Source: Pollutimonas harenae (GTDB taxonomy: Bacteria; Pseudomonadota; Gammaproteobacteria; Burkholderiales; Burkholderiaceae_B). From it: a stretch of 64,000 nt of DNA. The notes beneath the pieces are model-generated. The model saw only the letters and a list, made by a program, of their open reading frames with translations. It did no database searches and was not told the origin of the DNA. The stretch spans positions 558,001 through 622,000 of the forward strand of contig NZ_SDQD01000002.1 in NCBI RefSeq assembly GCF_004153685.1. The letters run 5' to 3'. Within the stretch, counting starts at the first letter, position 1; each line of letters starts with the position of its first letter. This document shows positions 17,955 to 26,095 of this stretch, piece by piece. Position numbers and translations under genes: made by a program.

Positions 17955-18668
17955 ATGCTTGAGTTCTTTCAAACGCTCCATTGGGGCGCCGTGTTTCAGA
18001 TCATCCTGATCGATATTCTGCTTGGGGGCGACAACGCGGTCGTGATTGCCCTGGCTTGCCGCAATTTGCACCAAAAGCAGCGCATGCAGGGTATTTTGTG
18101 GGGTACGGCGGGCGCCATCATTCTTCGTGTGCTACTGATTGCCTTTGCACTGACTCTGTTGGGCATCCCATTTCTTAAACTGGTCGGCGGCGCACTGTTG
18201 GTCTGGATCGGCGTGAAGCTGCTGATTCCCGATGAAGATGAGCACGGCAATATCAAAGGCGGAAGTTCCATATGGTCGGCTGTCAAAACCATTCTGATCG
18301 CCGACTTCGTCATGAGTCTGGACAATGTCATTGCCATTGCAGGCGCGGCCCAGAACACACACCTGGATCATCAGCTGTACTATGTGATCTTCGGCCTGAT
18401 CGTCAGCGTACCTATCATCATCTGGGGCAGCACGCTGGTCCTGAAGCTGATCGATCGTTTCCCAATAGTGGTTACTCTCGGCGCAGCGCTGTTAGGCTGG
18501 ATTGCCGGCGGTATGCTGGTTACTGATGTGTTCGTTGTTGAACAGTTTGGCCCCATTTCCAATACGACCAAGATCGCTGCTGAAGTGATCGGCGCTATAT
18601 TGGTGGTGGTGTTGGGCAAATGGCTGGGATCGCGCAAGGCATCCGCACCCAAGGAAGAAAACGCATGA
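17955..18668 (+). CDS. TerC-family integral membrane protein
   Basis: A 237-residue membrane protein of the TerC superfamily with seven likely transmembrane helices. Two conserved acidic motifs sit in helices: DILLGGDNAVVIALA near residue 20 and DFVMSLDNVIAIAGAA near 117. Relatives such as YjbE, YkoY and Alx are tied to metal (manganese or calcium) export, so a cation exporter is the best guess. The C-terminus is short and charged. The stop overlaps the start of a tiny membrane protein gene (ATGA at 18665-18668). Confidence 0.9.
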   Translation: MLEFFQTLHWGAVFQIILIDILLGGDNAVVIALACRNLHQKQRMQGILWGTAGAIILRVLLIAFALTLLGIPFLKLVGGALLVWIGVKLLIPDEDEHGNIKGGSSIWSAVKTILIADFVMSLDNVIAIAGAAQNTHLDHQLYYVIFGLIVSVPIIIWGSTLVLKLIDRFPIVVTLGAALLGWIAGGMLVTDVFVVEQFGPISNTTKIAAEVIGAILVVVLGKWLGSRKASAPKEENA

Positions 18669-18790
18669 GTTTGTTCAAATCGTCAAAAGGCAAGGAACAG
18701 CCAGATTCCGGCCTATCTTTGCTGCAAGGCTTGGGTATTTTGGCCTTGATTGGCATTATTGCCGCCGTCCTGCTCAACTATTTTGCATAG
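18665..18790 (+). CDS. Small single-helix membrane protein (41 residues), coupled to the TerC gene
   Basis: A 41-codon frame, [16 protein letters not shown] followed by a hydrophobic stretch of about 22 residues ending ...LLNYFA. It has a basic N-terminus and one transmembrane helix, so N-in orientation is likely. Its ATG overlaps the TerC stop by four bases, a typical translational-coupling arrangement, and it ends seven bases before hemC. I do not recognise a family. Its position suggests a helper of the TerC transporter, as small proteins sometimes are; that is inference. Confidence 0.6.
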   Translation: MSLFKSSKGKEQPDSGLSLLQGLGILALIGIIAAVLLNYFA

Positions 18791-18797
18791 CGCCCGC

Positions 18798-19745
18798 ATG
18801 TCGGAAGCTCCAGCAAAACTAGTTATTGCAACCCGTGCAAGCCGGCTCGCCCTGTGGCAGGCCGAGCACGTGCGGGATCGGCTGCAAACCTTATATCCGC
18901 AATGTGAGGTCAGCTTGCTGACCATGACCACGCGTGGCGATCAGATTCTTGACCGTAGTCTCTCCAAGGTCGGAGGCAAAGGCTTATTTGTCAAGGAACT
19001 TGAAACGGCACTGCTGGACGGGCGTGCAGACCTGGCGGTTCATTCGCTCAAAGATGTTCCTGTCGATATGCAGAGCCCTTTTGCGTTGTCGGTCATACTA
19101 GAGCGTGATGATCCCCGCGATGCTTTTGTGTCCAACGAGCACGCCTCGCTCGACGAGCTGCCGGCAGGCAGCGTGGTGGGTACGTCAAGTCTGCGCCGTG
19201 AGGCACAAATACGTCAACGTTACCCGCAACTTCAGGTCCAGCCTCTGCGCGGCAATCTGGATACGCGCCTGGGCAAGCTTGATCGTGGCGACTATGCAGC
19301 AATTATTCTCGCGTCTGCAGGCTTGCGACGCCTGGGCATGCAGGCTCGCATACGCAGCCACCTGAGTCCAGAGCAAAGTTTGCCGGCGGCGGGCCAGGGT
19401 GCGCTGGGTATCGAAATCCTCGAGGCGCGCACTGATATGCAAGCTTGGTTGGCCCCACTGGCTGATCCTGATACGACAGCATGCGCATTGGCTGAGCGAG
19501 CCGTTTCCCGGGTTCTGGGCGGGTCTTGCCAGGTTCCCTTGGCTGCGTTTGCCCAGCGCGATGGCGATACCTTGATGGTTCGCGGCCTGGTGGCCGAACC
19601 AGACGGTTCGCGCATTATTCGAGCTCAGGCTTCGGGCGCCATAGGGCAAGCCGAAGAACTGGGCGTATGCATAGCCAACGAGCTGCTGCAAAACGGCGCA
19701 CGCATCATACTAGACCGGCTCCTGGCATCTGGCCCAGCCGCCTGA
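18798..19745 (+). CDS. hemC: Porphobilinogen deaminase (hydroxymethylbilane synthase)
   Basis: Condenses four porphobilinogen molecules to hydroxymethylbilane in haem synthesis. The protein is 315 residues. It has the N-terminal [17 protein letters not shown], the catalytic-Asp segment [18 protein letters not shown]-type [11 protein letters not shown], and the dipyrromethane cofactor Cys244 in [11 protein letters not shown] 18798 is used because the family start follows it; the frame is open upstream. It is first of hemC-hemD-hemX-hemY. Confidence 0.97.
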   Translation: MSEAPAKLVIATRASRLALWQAEHVRDRLQTLYPQCEVSLLTMTTRGDQILDRSLSKVGGKGLFVKELETALLDGRADLAVHSLKDVPVDMQSPFALSVILERDDPRDAFVSNEHASLDELPAGSVVGTSSLRREAQIRQRYPQLQVQPLRGNLDTRLGKLDRGDYAAIILASAGLRRLGMQARIRSHLSPEQSLPAAGQGALGIEILEARTDMQAWLAPLADPDTTACALAERAVSRVLGGSCQVPLAAFAQRDGDTLMVRGLVAEPDGSRIIRAQASGAIGQAEELGVCIANELLQNGARIILDRLLASGPAA

Positions 19746-19756
19746 GAGGCCTTACC

Positions 19757-20572
19757 GTGTCGACGACGGCGATTAGGGCGCGTGTTGTACTGACCCGGCC
19801 GCAAGAAAAAAACGAAGCCCTGGCCGTGCGCCTCGCGGCTGCTGGCTTGCCGGCTTTGCTGTTGCCGGCCCTACGCATTCGGCCTTTGCCGTCCGGCCCA
19901 GCCAGTTTGCCCGTACCAGCAGATTACGATCTTATTGTCTTTGTGAGTGGCCACGCTGGGCAGTTTTATCTGCAGGCATTGGCCAGGCATGGCTGCGGCG
20001 ATTCATGGCCTGCCGGTACGCTTGCTGCAACGGTGGGTGTTGCCAGTGCTCAAAAACTGAAAGACAGCGCTTGCATTCCTTCAGAACAAATCATTCATCC
20101 GGGGCATCACACCCACCAGGATTCTGAAAGCCTGTTGCGATTGCTCGAGCCACGCCTTGCGTCCATGAGCCGTGTGCTTATCGTGCGTGGCACCCATGGC
20201 AGGGAGTGGCTGGGCTCGACACTGGAGCAGGCTGGCCTGGAAGTTGCCAGGCTGGCCATGTATGAGCGAATACCGGAACAATGGAGTGATCTTCAGGCGA
20301 CACAGTTCGAGCGCGCCTTGAACGCTACGCCTCCTGTGGTGTTATTGCTGACAAGCAACGAAAGCGTGGTTGCGGTACATAACAATATACGTCGGCTGGG
20401 TATGGAGCATGCCTGGAGGCAAACGCGCTTCGTGGTCATTCATGAACGTATTGCCAGACGTTTACAATCGACCTTTACGGCATCTGGTAAGGTAGAGCCA
20501 CCGATGGTAAAAATATGCCAGCCGGATGATGATTCCATTTTCCAGGCGATCATACAGGCCGCATCGCTTTGA
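19757..20572 (+). CDS. hemD: Uroporphyrinogen-III synthase
   Basis: Closes and inverts ring D of hydroxymethylbilane to give uroporphyrinogen III. The 271-residue product starts VSTTAIRARVVLTRPQEKNEALA and has the two-domain HemD pattern, with DLIVFVSGHAG in the first half and PPVVLLLTSNESV in the second. The family is poorly conserved, so context matters: it lies between hemC and hemX. A GTG start at 19757 with GAGAGG upstream is chosen, as the open frame further upstream overlaps hemC. Confidence 0.9.
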   Translation: MSTTAIRARVVLTRPQEKNEALAVRLAAAGLPALLLPALRIRPLPSGPASLPVPADYDLIVFVSGHAGQFYLQALARHGCGDSWPAGTLAATVGVASAQKLKDSACIPSEQIIHPGHHTHQDSESLLRLLEPRLASMSRVLIVRGTHGREWLGSTLEQAGLEVARLAMYERIPEQWSDLQATQFERALNATPPVVLLLTSNESVVAVHNNIRRLGMEHAWRQTRFVVIHERIARRLQSTFTASGKVEPPMVKICQPDDDSIFQAIIQAASL

Positions 20573-20599
20573 GTAAGCTCCTAGGATTACAATCTCGCC

Positions 20600-22009
20600 A
20601 TGACTGATAAAAAAACCGAGATCTCGCAGGCATCTTCCGCGTCCAAACCGGCCGTTACTGAGCCGGCAAGCAGCGCAGCCAAGCCCGAGCCTTCCAAATC
20701 AACGAGCACCCCTCAAGCCGCTACATCGGGGCCGGGTGCTGCCGCCGGCAAGGCAGGCAAACCAGGCCCATCCACCAGCGTGCCCCCGCCGCCTGTGGCC
20801 AGCCGCAAGCGGCGTTCGCCCTGGCTACCAGCATTCATTATTGTGCTGGTCATTGCCGCAGCACTGGCCTTTGCGCTCTGGTATCAGCAGCAGCGCTTCG
20901 AGCAGACCAATCAACAATTATTCAGTCAGGTTCAAAGTAGCAACAGCTCCGTCAATCAGGCGCTTGATCAGGCCAGGCAGGCACTTGCCCTGACGCAAGA
21001 GCAATCGGGGAAGATTTCGACACTGGAAAGCGCTCTGAGCCAGTTCCAGGGGCAAGTTGATGGCCTGGACCAGGCTTTCCAGACCTTGACCGACAGCGGT
21101 TCCGACCTGGTCCTCATCAACGATGTAGATCATCTGGTCACTATTGCACAGCAGCAGTTGCAGCTTGGCGGCAACGTGGCCAATGCGGTCATTTCGCTTG
21201 AAACAGCGCAGGCACAATTGGCTCGCGCCAATCGTCCAGGTTTGGCTTCCCTGCAGCAAACACTCAATGGCGATCTCGACCGGCTGCGGGCGACGTCCAC
21301 GGTTGATATTGCCGCCTTGTCCGCCCAACTCGATGAGCTTAGTGGCTTGGTCAGTGACGCTCCCTTGCTGGTACCTGACGACGCGGCACCAGAACCAGTC
21401 CCCGCACCCGATGCACCTGCCTCGACAACGTCTTCATCCGGCGCCTCCGACTCGCCAGCAGATCCCGCCGTACCGTGGTGGAAGCAAGGCTTGAATACGG
21501 CACAATCGTGGTCAGCAGACGCCTGGAACTCTGTGCGCGAAGACCTGGGTCAGTTCATTATGGTGCGACGTGTTGATGATGCTGCGGCGTTACTGATGTC
21601 GCCAGACCAGGCAACACGTTTTCGTGAAACCTTGCGCTTGCGTGTCATGACGGCCCAGCTGGCGCTCATGATGAAACAACCCAAAATCTGGCAGGCCGAA
21701 ACCGCCGCTCTGGTCAAATCCATAGAAACCCGTTTCGACGAACGCTCTCCGCAGGCTCGCCAGGCACTCAAAATAGCCCGTCAAATGGCCGATACCACTA
21801 TCGACGCCGAGCTACCCACCGTCGACAATACTTTGCAAGCTCTCGAGGCTTTGCGGGCGGAAAGAGTGTCGCAAAAAGAGCAAAATGCTGAGGGCGTACC
21901 CTCAGATGTCCTGCCAGCCAGTCAAAGCCAGGAAGCGTCCGATACTGCTCTGCCAAGCCAGGAATCCACCCCGGTCACTGACTCGGTGGCCGAGACGCTT
22001 GGATCATAA
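20600..22009 (+). CDS. hemX: HemX-like membrane protein
   Basis: A 469-residue HemX-family protein, often mislabelled as a uroporphyrinogen methyltransferase. A disordered N-terminus of about 70 residues rich in Ser, Pro, Ala and Lys precedes one transmembrane helix (about 75-97). The helix leads into a periplasmic coiled coil rich in Gln and the HemX core (LVLINDVDHLVTIAQQQL ... VRRVDDAAALLMSPDQ). A Pro/Ala/Ser-rich linker splits the core near residues 255-295. Its biochemical role is not established. It sits 27 bases after hemD and 11 before hemY. Confidence 0.9.
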   Translation: MTDKKTEISQASSASKPAVTEPASSAAKPEPSKSTSTPQAATSGPGAAAGKAGKPGPSTSVPPPPVASRKRRSPWLPAFIIVLVIAAALAFALWYQQQRFEQTNQQLFSQVQSSNSSVNQALDQARQALALTQEQSGKISTLESALSQFQGQVDGLDQAFQTLTDSGSDLVLINDVDHLVTIAQQQLQLGGNVANAVISLETAQAQLARANRPGLASLQQTLNGDLDRLRATSTVDIAALSAQLDELSGLVSDAPLLVPDDAAPEPVPAPDAPASTTSSSGASDSPADPAVPWWKQGLNTAQSWSADAWNSVREDLGQFIMVRRVDDAAALLMSPDQATRFRETLRLRVMTAQLALMMKQPKIWQAETAALVKSIETRFDERSPQARQALKIARQMADTTIDAELPTVDNTLQALEALRAERVSQKEQNAEGVPSDVLPASQSQEASDTALPSQESTPVTDSVAETLGS

Positions 22010-22020
22010 GGGGTAATGGC

Positions 22021-23553
22021 ATGAGAACCTGGTTCTGGACCCTGTTGGTGCTCGCCGCTGCGGTAGGCCTGGCCTTGCTGCTGCGTGAACATAGTGGCAA
22101 TGTGCTGATCGTTGCACAGCCGTGGCGCGTCGAGCTTTCCCTTACGCTCGCCGTATTGCTGATATTGGCCACTTTCATTATTTTGTATTGCCTGCTGCGG
22201 GTATTGGCCTGGATAGGCGTGCGGCCTGAGCGTTTCCGCTCGTGGCGTAGCCGCCGTTCACAAAAGCGCGAGCACGAGCTGCTTGAGAACGGCTGGATCA
22301 ATGTGCTTGAAGGTCGTTACCCCGATGCAGAAAAAGATCTGTCCAAGCTATTGAGCCGCAGCAAGTCCAAAAGCCGTAAAGTCCTGGCCGGCCTGGCTTC
22401 GGCCAGAGCGTCGCAGCACATGGGCGAATATGGGCGCCGCGATGAGGCCCTGACGCTGGCTCGCCAGAATGCCCAGGACAACCCGCGTCTGAGCGAAGCT
22501 ACTGCCATCGTGGCGGCAGAAATGTATCTTGACCAGAATCGCCCGCAAGATGCGCTGGTGCTGTTGCAGCCATTACAAGATGCCACCACGCGCTACTTCC
22601 ATGCCACCCGATTATTGCTGCGTGCGCACAGGCAGTTGCGCAATCACGATCGTGTCTTCGAACTGACACGCTTGTTGTCGCGTCGTGGAGTCCTTGAAAA
22701 ATCCGAAGCCGTGCAATTGATCGAGACCTCGGCTGCCGCGCGTTTGCGGGCTGGTGGTGCCGAAGGCTTCAAAACCATTTGGTCTGATCTTAAATCCGAT
22801 GAGCGGGCATTACCCGATGTTGCCTTGGCTGCGGCTGATATCCAGGCGGCACAAGGCAATATCGATGAGGCTTCGAAGATTCTCGAGGCAGGCATATCGG
22901 CACGTCTGGAACCACGCCTGCTCAATGCCTATTCGCAATGTCCGGCAGAGCATGTGGCTCGCCGGCTGAGCAAGGCCGAAGACTGGCTCAAATCGAACCC
23001 GGACGACTCGGCTTTGCTGGCGGCGCTGGGCAATTTATGTCTGACTGGCCAGCTTTGGGGGCAGGGCGAGCGTTACCTTCTGCGCAGCATGAAGATACGT
23101 AGCGATATGCGGATTCATGCGCTGCTGGGCAATCTGTACGATCGGCTCGGTCGTCCAAAAGATGCCATGACGCACTGGCGTTTGGCCTCCGGCGTGGCCG
23201 GTGTGCTGCCGGTGCTTCCGTCGAGCCGGTTCTTGCCTGCCGCCGATACACGTGGTGATCCAACCCTGGTCGATGTCGAACGTCTGCCTCCTGAAGCTCA
23301 GGTGTTGCGTGACATGCACGTACCCCTGGCTGCCAGTGCCGCTGACTTCGTCAATGACGATGACTTTTCTGATACCGATCATCGCGCAGGTCCTTCCAGC
23401 GTTGATCCATCCGCATCCTCAGCAAAGGCTGTTCAGCCACCGGCCGCCAGCGAAGACAGTTATCTGGACGAATATTTCGATAGCGCCCCGATTCCCGGCG
23501 TTGATCTGTCGCAAACCTCAGACCGCCCGCGGCAAGACTCCGGTCACGATTGA
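22021..23553 (+). CDS. hemY: HemY-like TPR membrane protein
   Basis: A 510-residue inner-membrane protein of the proteobacterial HemY family, unrelated to protoporphyrinogen oxidase HemY of Bacillus. Two N-terminal transmembrane helices (about 1-20 and 40-62) precede a long series of TPR-like helices, such as LLENGWINVLEGRYPDAEKDL and LLGNLYDRLGRPKDAMTHW. An acidic, low-complexity C-terminal tail of about 80 residues follows. It is a presumed haem-pathway scaffold from its constant position after hemX. Confidence 0.9.
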   Translation: MRTWFWTLLVLAAAVGLALLLREHSGNVLIVAQPWRVELSLTLAVLLILATFIILYCLLRVLAWIGVRPERFRSWRSRRSQKREHELLENGWINVLEGRYPDAEKDLSKLLSRSKSKSRKVLAGLASARASQHMGEYGRRDEALTLARQNAQDNPRLSEATAIVAAEMYLDQNRPQDALVLLQPLQDATTRYFHATRLLLRAHRQLRNHDRVFELTRLLSRRGVLEKSEAVQLIETSAAARLRAGGAEGFKTIWSDLKSDERALPDVALAAADIQAAQGNIDEASKILEAGISARLEPRLLNAYSQCPAEHVARRLSKAEDWLKSNPDDSALLAALGNLCLTGQLWGQGERYLLRSMKIRSDMRIHALLGNLYDRLGRPKDAMTHWRLASGVAGVLPVLPSSRFLPAADTRGDPTLVDVERLPPEAQVLRDMHVPLAASAADFVNDDDFSDTDHRAGPSSVDPSASSAKAVQPPAASEDSYLDEYFDSAPIPGVDLSQTSDRPRQDSGHD

Positions 23554-23589
23554 TTTTTTATTGTTTTTATCCTAAAGGTTAGATTAAGC

Positions 23590-24126
23590 ATGAGCTTGGA
23601 CCGAGTACCCGCGGGCAATAAATTGCCTGAAGAATTCAATGTCGTTATCGAAATACCCATGAACGCCGATCCGGTCAAATACGAAGTCGATAAAGACTCT
23701 GGCACCGTATTTGTTGATCGCTTCATGCTGACGGCTATGCATTACCCATGTAATTATGGCTATATTCCTCAAACCATTTCCGACGACGGCGATCCTGTCG
23801 ATGTCCTGGTATTGGCTCCGTTCCCCATACAGGTGGGCGCCGTAGTTCGCTCACGGGCTATTGGCGTGCTGCAGATGGACGACGAAGCAGGTGGGGATGC
23901 CAAACTGCTGGCCGTGCCCGTAGACAAGCTTTATCCTCCGTATCGCAATATCAAGAGCGCCTCTGATTTGCCCGAAGAAGAGCTGGCCCGTATCCAGCAC
24001 TTCTTCGAGCACTATAAAGATCTGGAAAAGGGCAAATGGGTCAAGGTCAAGGGCTGGGACGGCCCTGAGGCAGCCTGGAAGGAAATCAGCGATAGCGTAG
24101 AGCGTTACGCCAAAGGAGCAAAATAA
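23590..24126 (+). CDS. ppa: Inorganic pyrophosphatase
   Basis: A 178-residue family I soluble pyrophosphatase that hydrolyses PPi to two phosphates and pulls biosynthetic reactions forward. It has [36 protein letters not shown] with the metal-binding aspartates, and the C-terminal [16 protein letters not shown] segment. AAAGGT precedes the start. Its TAA is followed at once by the ATG of the next gene. Confidence 0.97.
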   Translation: MSLDRVPAGNKLPEEFNVVIEIPMNADPVKYEVDKDSGTVFVDRFMLTAMHYPCNYGYIPQTISDDGDPVDVLVLAPFPIQVGAVVRSRAIGVLQMDDEAGGDAKLLAVPVDKLYPPYRNIKSASDLPEEELARIQHFFEHYKDLEKGKWVKVKGWDGPEAAWKEISDSVERYAKGAK

Positions 24127-24825
24127 ATGGACACCGTCATACCTGCTTTGCCGGTTTCGGCGCTGTCGGTAGCTGGCTCAAATGCTGTGTTTCCGGTCAG
24201 GCGTGTCTATTGTGTTGGGCGTAACTACGCCGAGCATGCCAAGGAAATGGGCTTTACGGGTAGGGAAGATCCATTTTTCTTTTGCAAACCCGCCGACGCG
24301 TTAATGAATGTGGCTGATGGCGAAGTAGGCAATATGCCTTACCCGCCCAAAACGTCCAACTTGCATTACGAAATTGAACTCGTCGTGGCACTGAGCAAGG
24401 GCGGCCGCGATCTGACCGTTGAAGAGGCGGCTCAGTGTGTCTGGGGCTATGCCATTGGTCTGGACATGACACGGCGTGATTTGCAGGGCGAAGCCAAGAA
24501 GCAAGGACGCCCCTGGGAAGTCGGCAAGGCTTTTGACCTGTCAGCACCCATAGGTCCGCTGCACCCGCGCGACAAGACCGGCACTCTGAATACAGGAGCC
24601 ATTTCGCTGAGCGTGAATGGCGAATCCAGGCAGTCCAGCGACCTGTCGCAAATGATATGGAATATTGCCGAGTCCATTTCGTATTTGTCGGGCCTGTTTG
24701 AGCTGAAAGCTGGTGATATTATCTTTACCGGCACCCCCGAAGGTGTAGGGCCGGTTGTTGCAGGCGACACTATGGTGGGCGCTGTCGCTGGCCTGGGTGA
24801 GCTGCGAGTCAAGATAGCAAACTAA
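24127..24825 (+). CDS. Fumarylacetoacetate hydrolase-family protein
   Basis: A 232-residue FAH-family enzyme that cleaves or tautomerises beta-diketo acids using a divalent metal. Markers are VYCVGRNYAEHAKEMG, FFCKPADALMN, the metal-ligand acids in HYEIELVVALSKGG, GLDMTRRDLQ, and the C-terminal GDIIFTGTPEGVGPV. The length suits the short fumarylpyruvate hydrolase or acylpyruvase group. The start codon directly abuts the ppa stop, with AAAGGAG inside the ppa end, so the two are coupled. The substrate cannot be told from sequence. Confidence 0.9.
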   Translation: MDTVIPALPVSALSVAGSNAVFPVRRVYCVGRNYAEHAKEMGFTGREDPFFFCKPADALMNVADGEVGNMPYPPKTSNLHYEIELVVALSKGGRDLTVEEAAQCVWGYAIGLDMTRRDLQGEAKKQGRPWEVGKAFDLSAPIGPLHPRDKTGTLNTGAISLSVNGESRQSSDLSQMIWNIAESISYLSGLFELKAGDIIFTGTPEGVGPVVAGDTMVGAVAGLGELRVKIAN

Positions 24826-24860
24826 ACACCACAAAACCTCATGTCAAAGAAGGAATCGTT

Positions 24861-24992
24861 ATGACGAAGAAAATTCTGGCCTTATTTGCTCTGACGGCAT
24901 GTCTGGGCATGGTCGGTTGCACCAATACCGTCGAAGGGGCGGGAGAAGACATCAGCAAAGCAGGTAATGCCATTTCCAATTCCGTGAAGTAG
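24861..24992 (+). CDS. Entericidin-like small lipoprotein
   Basis: A 43-residue lipoprotein precursor. MTKKILALFALTACLGMVGC ends at the lipidated Cys20 and is followed by a short amphipathic tail (NTVEGAGEDISKAGNAISNS) with the entericidin A/B pattern G-x-D-x-x-K-A-G-x-A-I. In E. coli these form an antidote/toxin pair linked to stress; here there is a single gene. AAGGAATC lies at ribosome-site distance. It is followed by a hairpin and a strong terminator. Confidence 0.85.
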   Translation: MTKKILALFALTACLGMVGCTNTVEGAGEDISKAGNAISNSVK

Positions 24993-25002
24993 CATCACCA
25001 CT

Positions 25003-25062
25003 ACAAACGCCTGTATCAGGCGGTTTGTCATCAAAAAGCCGGGCTCTTGCCCGGTTTTTTTT
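25003..25062 (+). terminator. Tandem hairpins, the second a rho-independent terminator
   Basis: A stem at 25003-25028 (ACAAA-CGCCTG, loop TAT, CAGGCG-TTTGT with one bulge) is followed by CCGGG-CTCTTG-CCCGG and eight T (25039-25062), flanked upstream by five A. It ends the entericidin transcript and insulates the phn promoter. Confidence 0.88.
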
Positions 25063-25079
25063 GTCCTCAATCATTTGCC

Positions 25080-25135
25080 AGGTCATAAAAATGTCATGAC
25101 TGATTAATCTGCTGGTCATCTGCACTTTCTAAGAT
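25080..25135 (+). promoter_or_regulatory. Pho boxes and -10 of the phn operon
   Basis: AGGTCAT-AAAA-ATGTCAT at 25080-25097 matches the Pho box (CTGTCAT-N4-CTGTCAT) with three mismatches in 14 positions. A further half-site TGGTCAT lies at 25113-25119, exactly in the 11-base register (25080, 25091, [25102], 25113). Ten bases after it is TAAGAT (25130-25135), a plausible -10 with no -35, as in PhoB-activated promoters. The phnC start is 40-49 bases downstream. Confidence 0.7.
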
Positions 25136-25174
25136 GCTGTCCTGTAAGGCGTTAGTCGCCCGGATTTTTTTAGG

Positions 25175-26020
25175 ATGTCATCTATGCACCCAGCAATTCA
25201 TGTCACAGGCTTGAACAAAAGCTTTGGCGGCAAGCAAGTGCTGTTCGATTTGGGTCTGGCCGTCGAGCCAGGCGAAATGGTTGCGCTGATTGGCGCATCG
25301 GGTTCAGGTAAATCGACCCTGCTGCGGCACTTGGCGGGCTTGGCCTGCGGCAATAGGCACGATAGCAGCTCCATACGGGTTTTGGGCCAGTCGGTCCAGG
25401 CGGAAGGTCGCCTGAATGGGCAGGTACGCCGTTTGCGGGCCGAAATAGGCTATATCTTTCAACAATTCAATCTGGTGGGCCGATTGAGCGTACTCAGCAA
25501 TGTATTGCTGGGACGTTTGGGTCGCATGCCACGCTGGCGAGGCTCGCTGGGCTTGTTCAGTCAAGAAGAAAAGCAACGCGCCATGGCCGCGCTGGAAAGA
25601 GTGGGGCTGGCCGAATACGCTCATCGTCGCGCCTCTACCTTATCGGGTGGACAGCAACAACGAGTGGCGATTGCCCGAGCCCTGACCCAGGAGGCTGAAG
25701 TGATTCTGGCCGATGAGCCCATTGCCTCACTTGATCCTGAATCGGCACGCAAGGTCATGGATATTCTGGCCGACATCAATGAGAAAGATGGAAAGACGGT
25801 CGTGGTAACCCTGCACCAGGTGGATTACGCCGTGCGCTATTGCGAGCGTGTTGTCGCACTCAAGGCAGGCCGCATTCATTACGACGGTACGGTGCAGGCA
25901 CTAAGCGGCACATTCCTGAATGATCTGTACGACGGTGACCTTGATACCGGCCTATTGTTGCCCGTCCGCGAGCAACGTCAGCGGGACATACCGCTCCCCG
26001 TTTCTTTAATTGCCGCCTGA
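25175..26020 (+). CDS. phnC: Phosphonate ABC transporter, ATP-binding subunit
   Basis: A 281-residue ATPase that powers phosphonate import with PhnD and PhnE. It has Walker [12 protein letters not shown] (near residue 45), the Q loop, the signature [15 protein letters not shown], Walker [14 protein letters not shown], and the H loop VTLHQVDYA. It is the first gene of the C-P lyase operon. Two in-frame ATGs lie three codons apart (25175 and 25184). AGGATG suits the second, so the protein may be three residues shorter. Confidence 0.97.
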   Translation: MSSMHPAIHVTGLNKSFGGKQVLFDLGLAVEPGEMVALIGASGSGKSTLLRHLAGLACGNRHDSSSIRVLGQSVQAEGRLNGQVRRLRAEIGYIFQQFNLVGRLSVLSNVLLGRLGRMPRWRGSLGLFSQEEKQRAMAALERVGLAEYAHRRASTLSGGQQQRVAIARALTQEAEVILADEPIASLDPESARKVMDILADINEKDGKTVVVTLHQVDYAVRYCERVVALKAGRIHYDGTVQALSGTFLNDLYDGDLDTGLLLPVREQRQRDIPLPVSLIAA

Positions 26021-26021
26021 T

Positions 26022-26050
26022 GCGCCTTGGGCGCCCCAGGTTTTTTTGTG
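26022..26050 (+). terminator. Terminator-like hairpin between phnC and phnD
   Basis: GCGCC-TTG-GGCGC begins just after the phnC stop and is followed, five bases on, by seven T (CCCAGG then T7). The offset T run makes it weak. It may lower read-through so that phnD depends partly on initiation within the gap. Confidence 0.4.
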
Positions 26051-26053
26051 TTG

Positions 26054-26069
26054 ACTTGTCTAGACAGGT
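26054..26069. promoter_or_regulatory. Palindrome TGTCTAGACA, candidate PhnF operator
   Basis: ACTTGTCTAGACAGGT contains the perfect 10-base palindrome TGTCTAGACA (26057-26066), extended to 16 bases with one mismatched pair. The same 10-mer occurs at the phnF start. Dyads with a central TCTAGA-like core are known for GntR/HutC-family regulators, the family of PhnF. TTGAC at 26051-26055 overlaps its left edge. Confidence 0.6.
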
Positions 26070-26081
26070 GCCTTCGGCACC
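26067..26081 (+). promoter_or_regulatory. Hairpin next to the phnD ribosome site
   Basis: GGTGCC-TTC-GGCACC forms a 6-bp stem ending two bases before the AGGAG ribosome site of phnD. It could shield the 5' end or tune initiation. There is no U-tract, so it is not a terminator. Confidence 0.4.
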
Positions 26082-26095
26082 GCAGGAGTAGCAAT

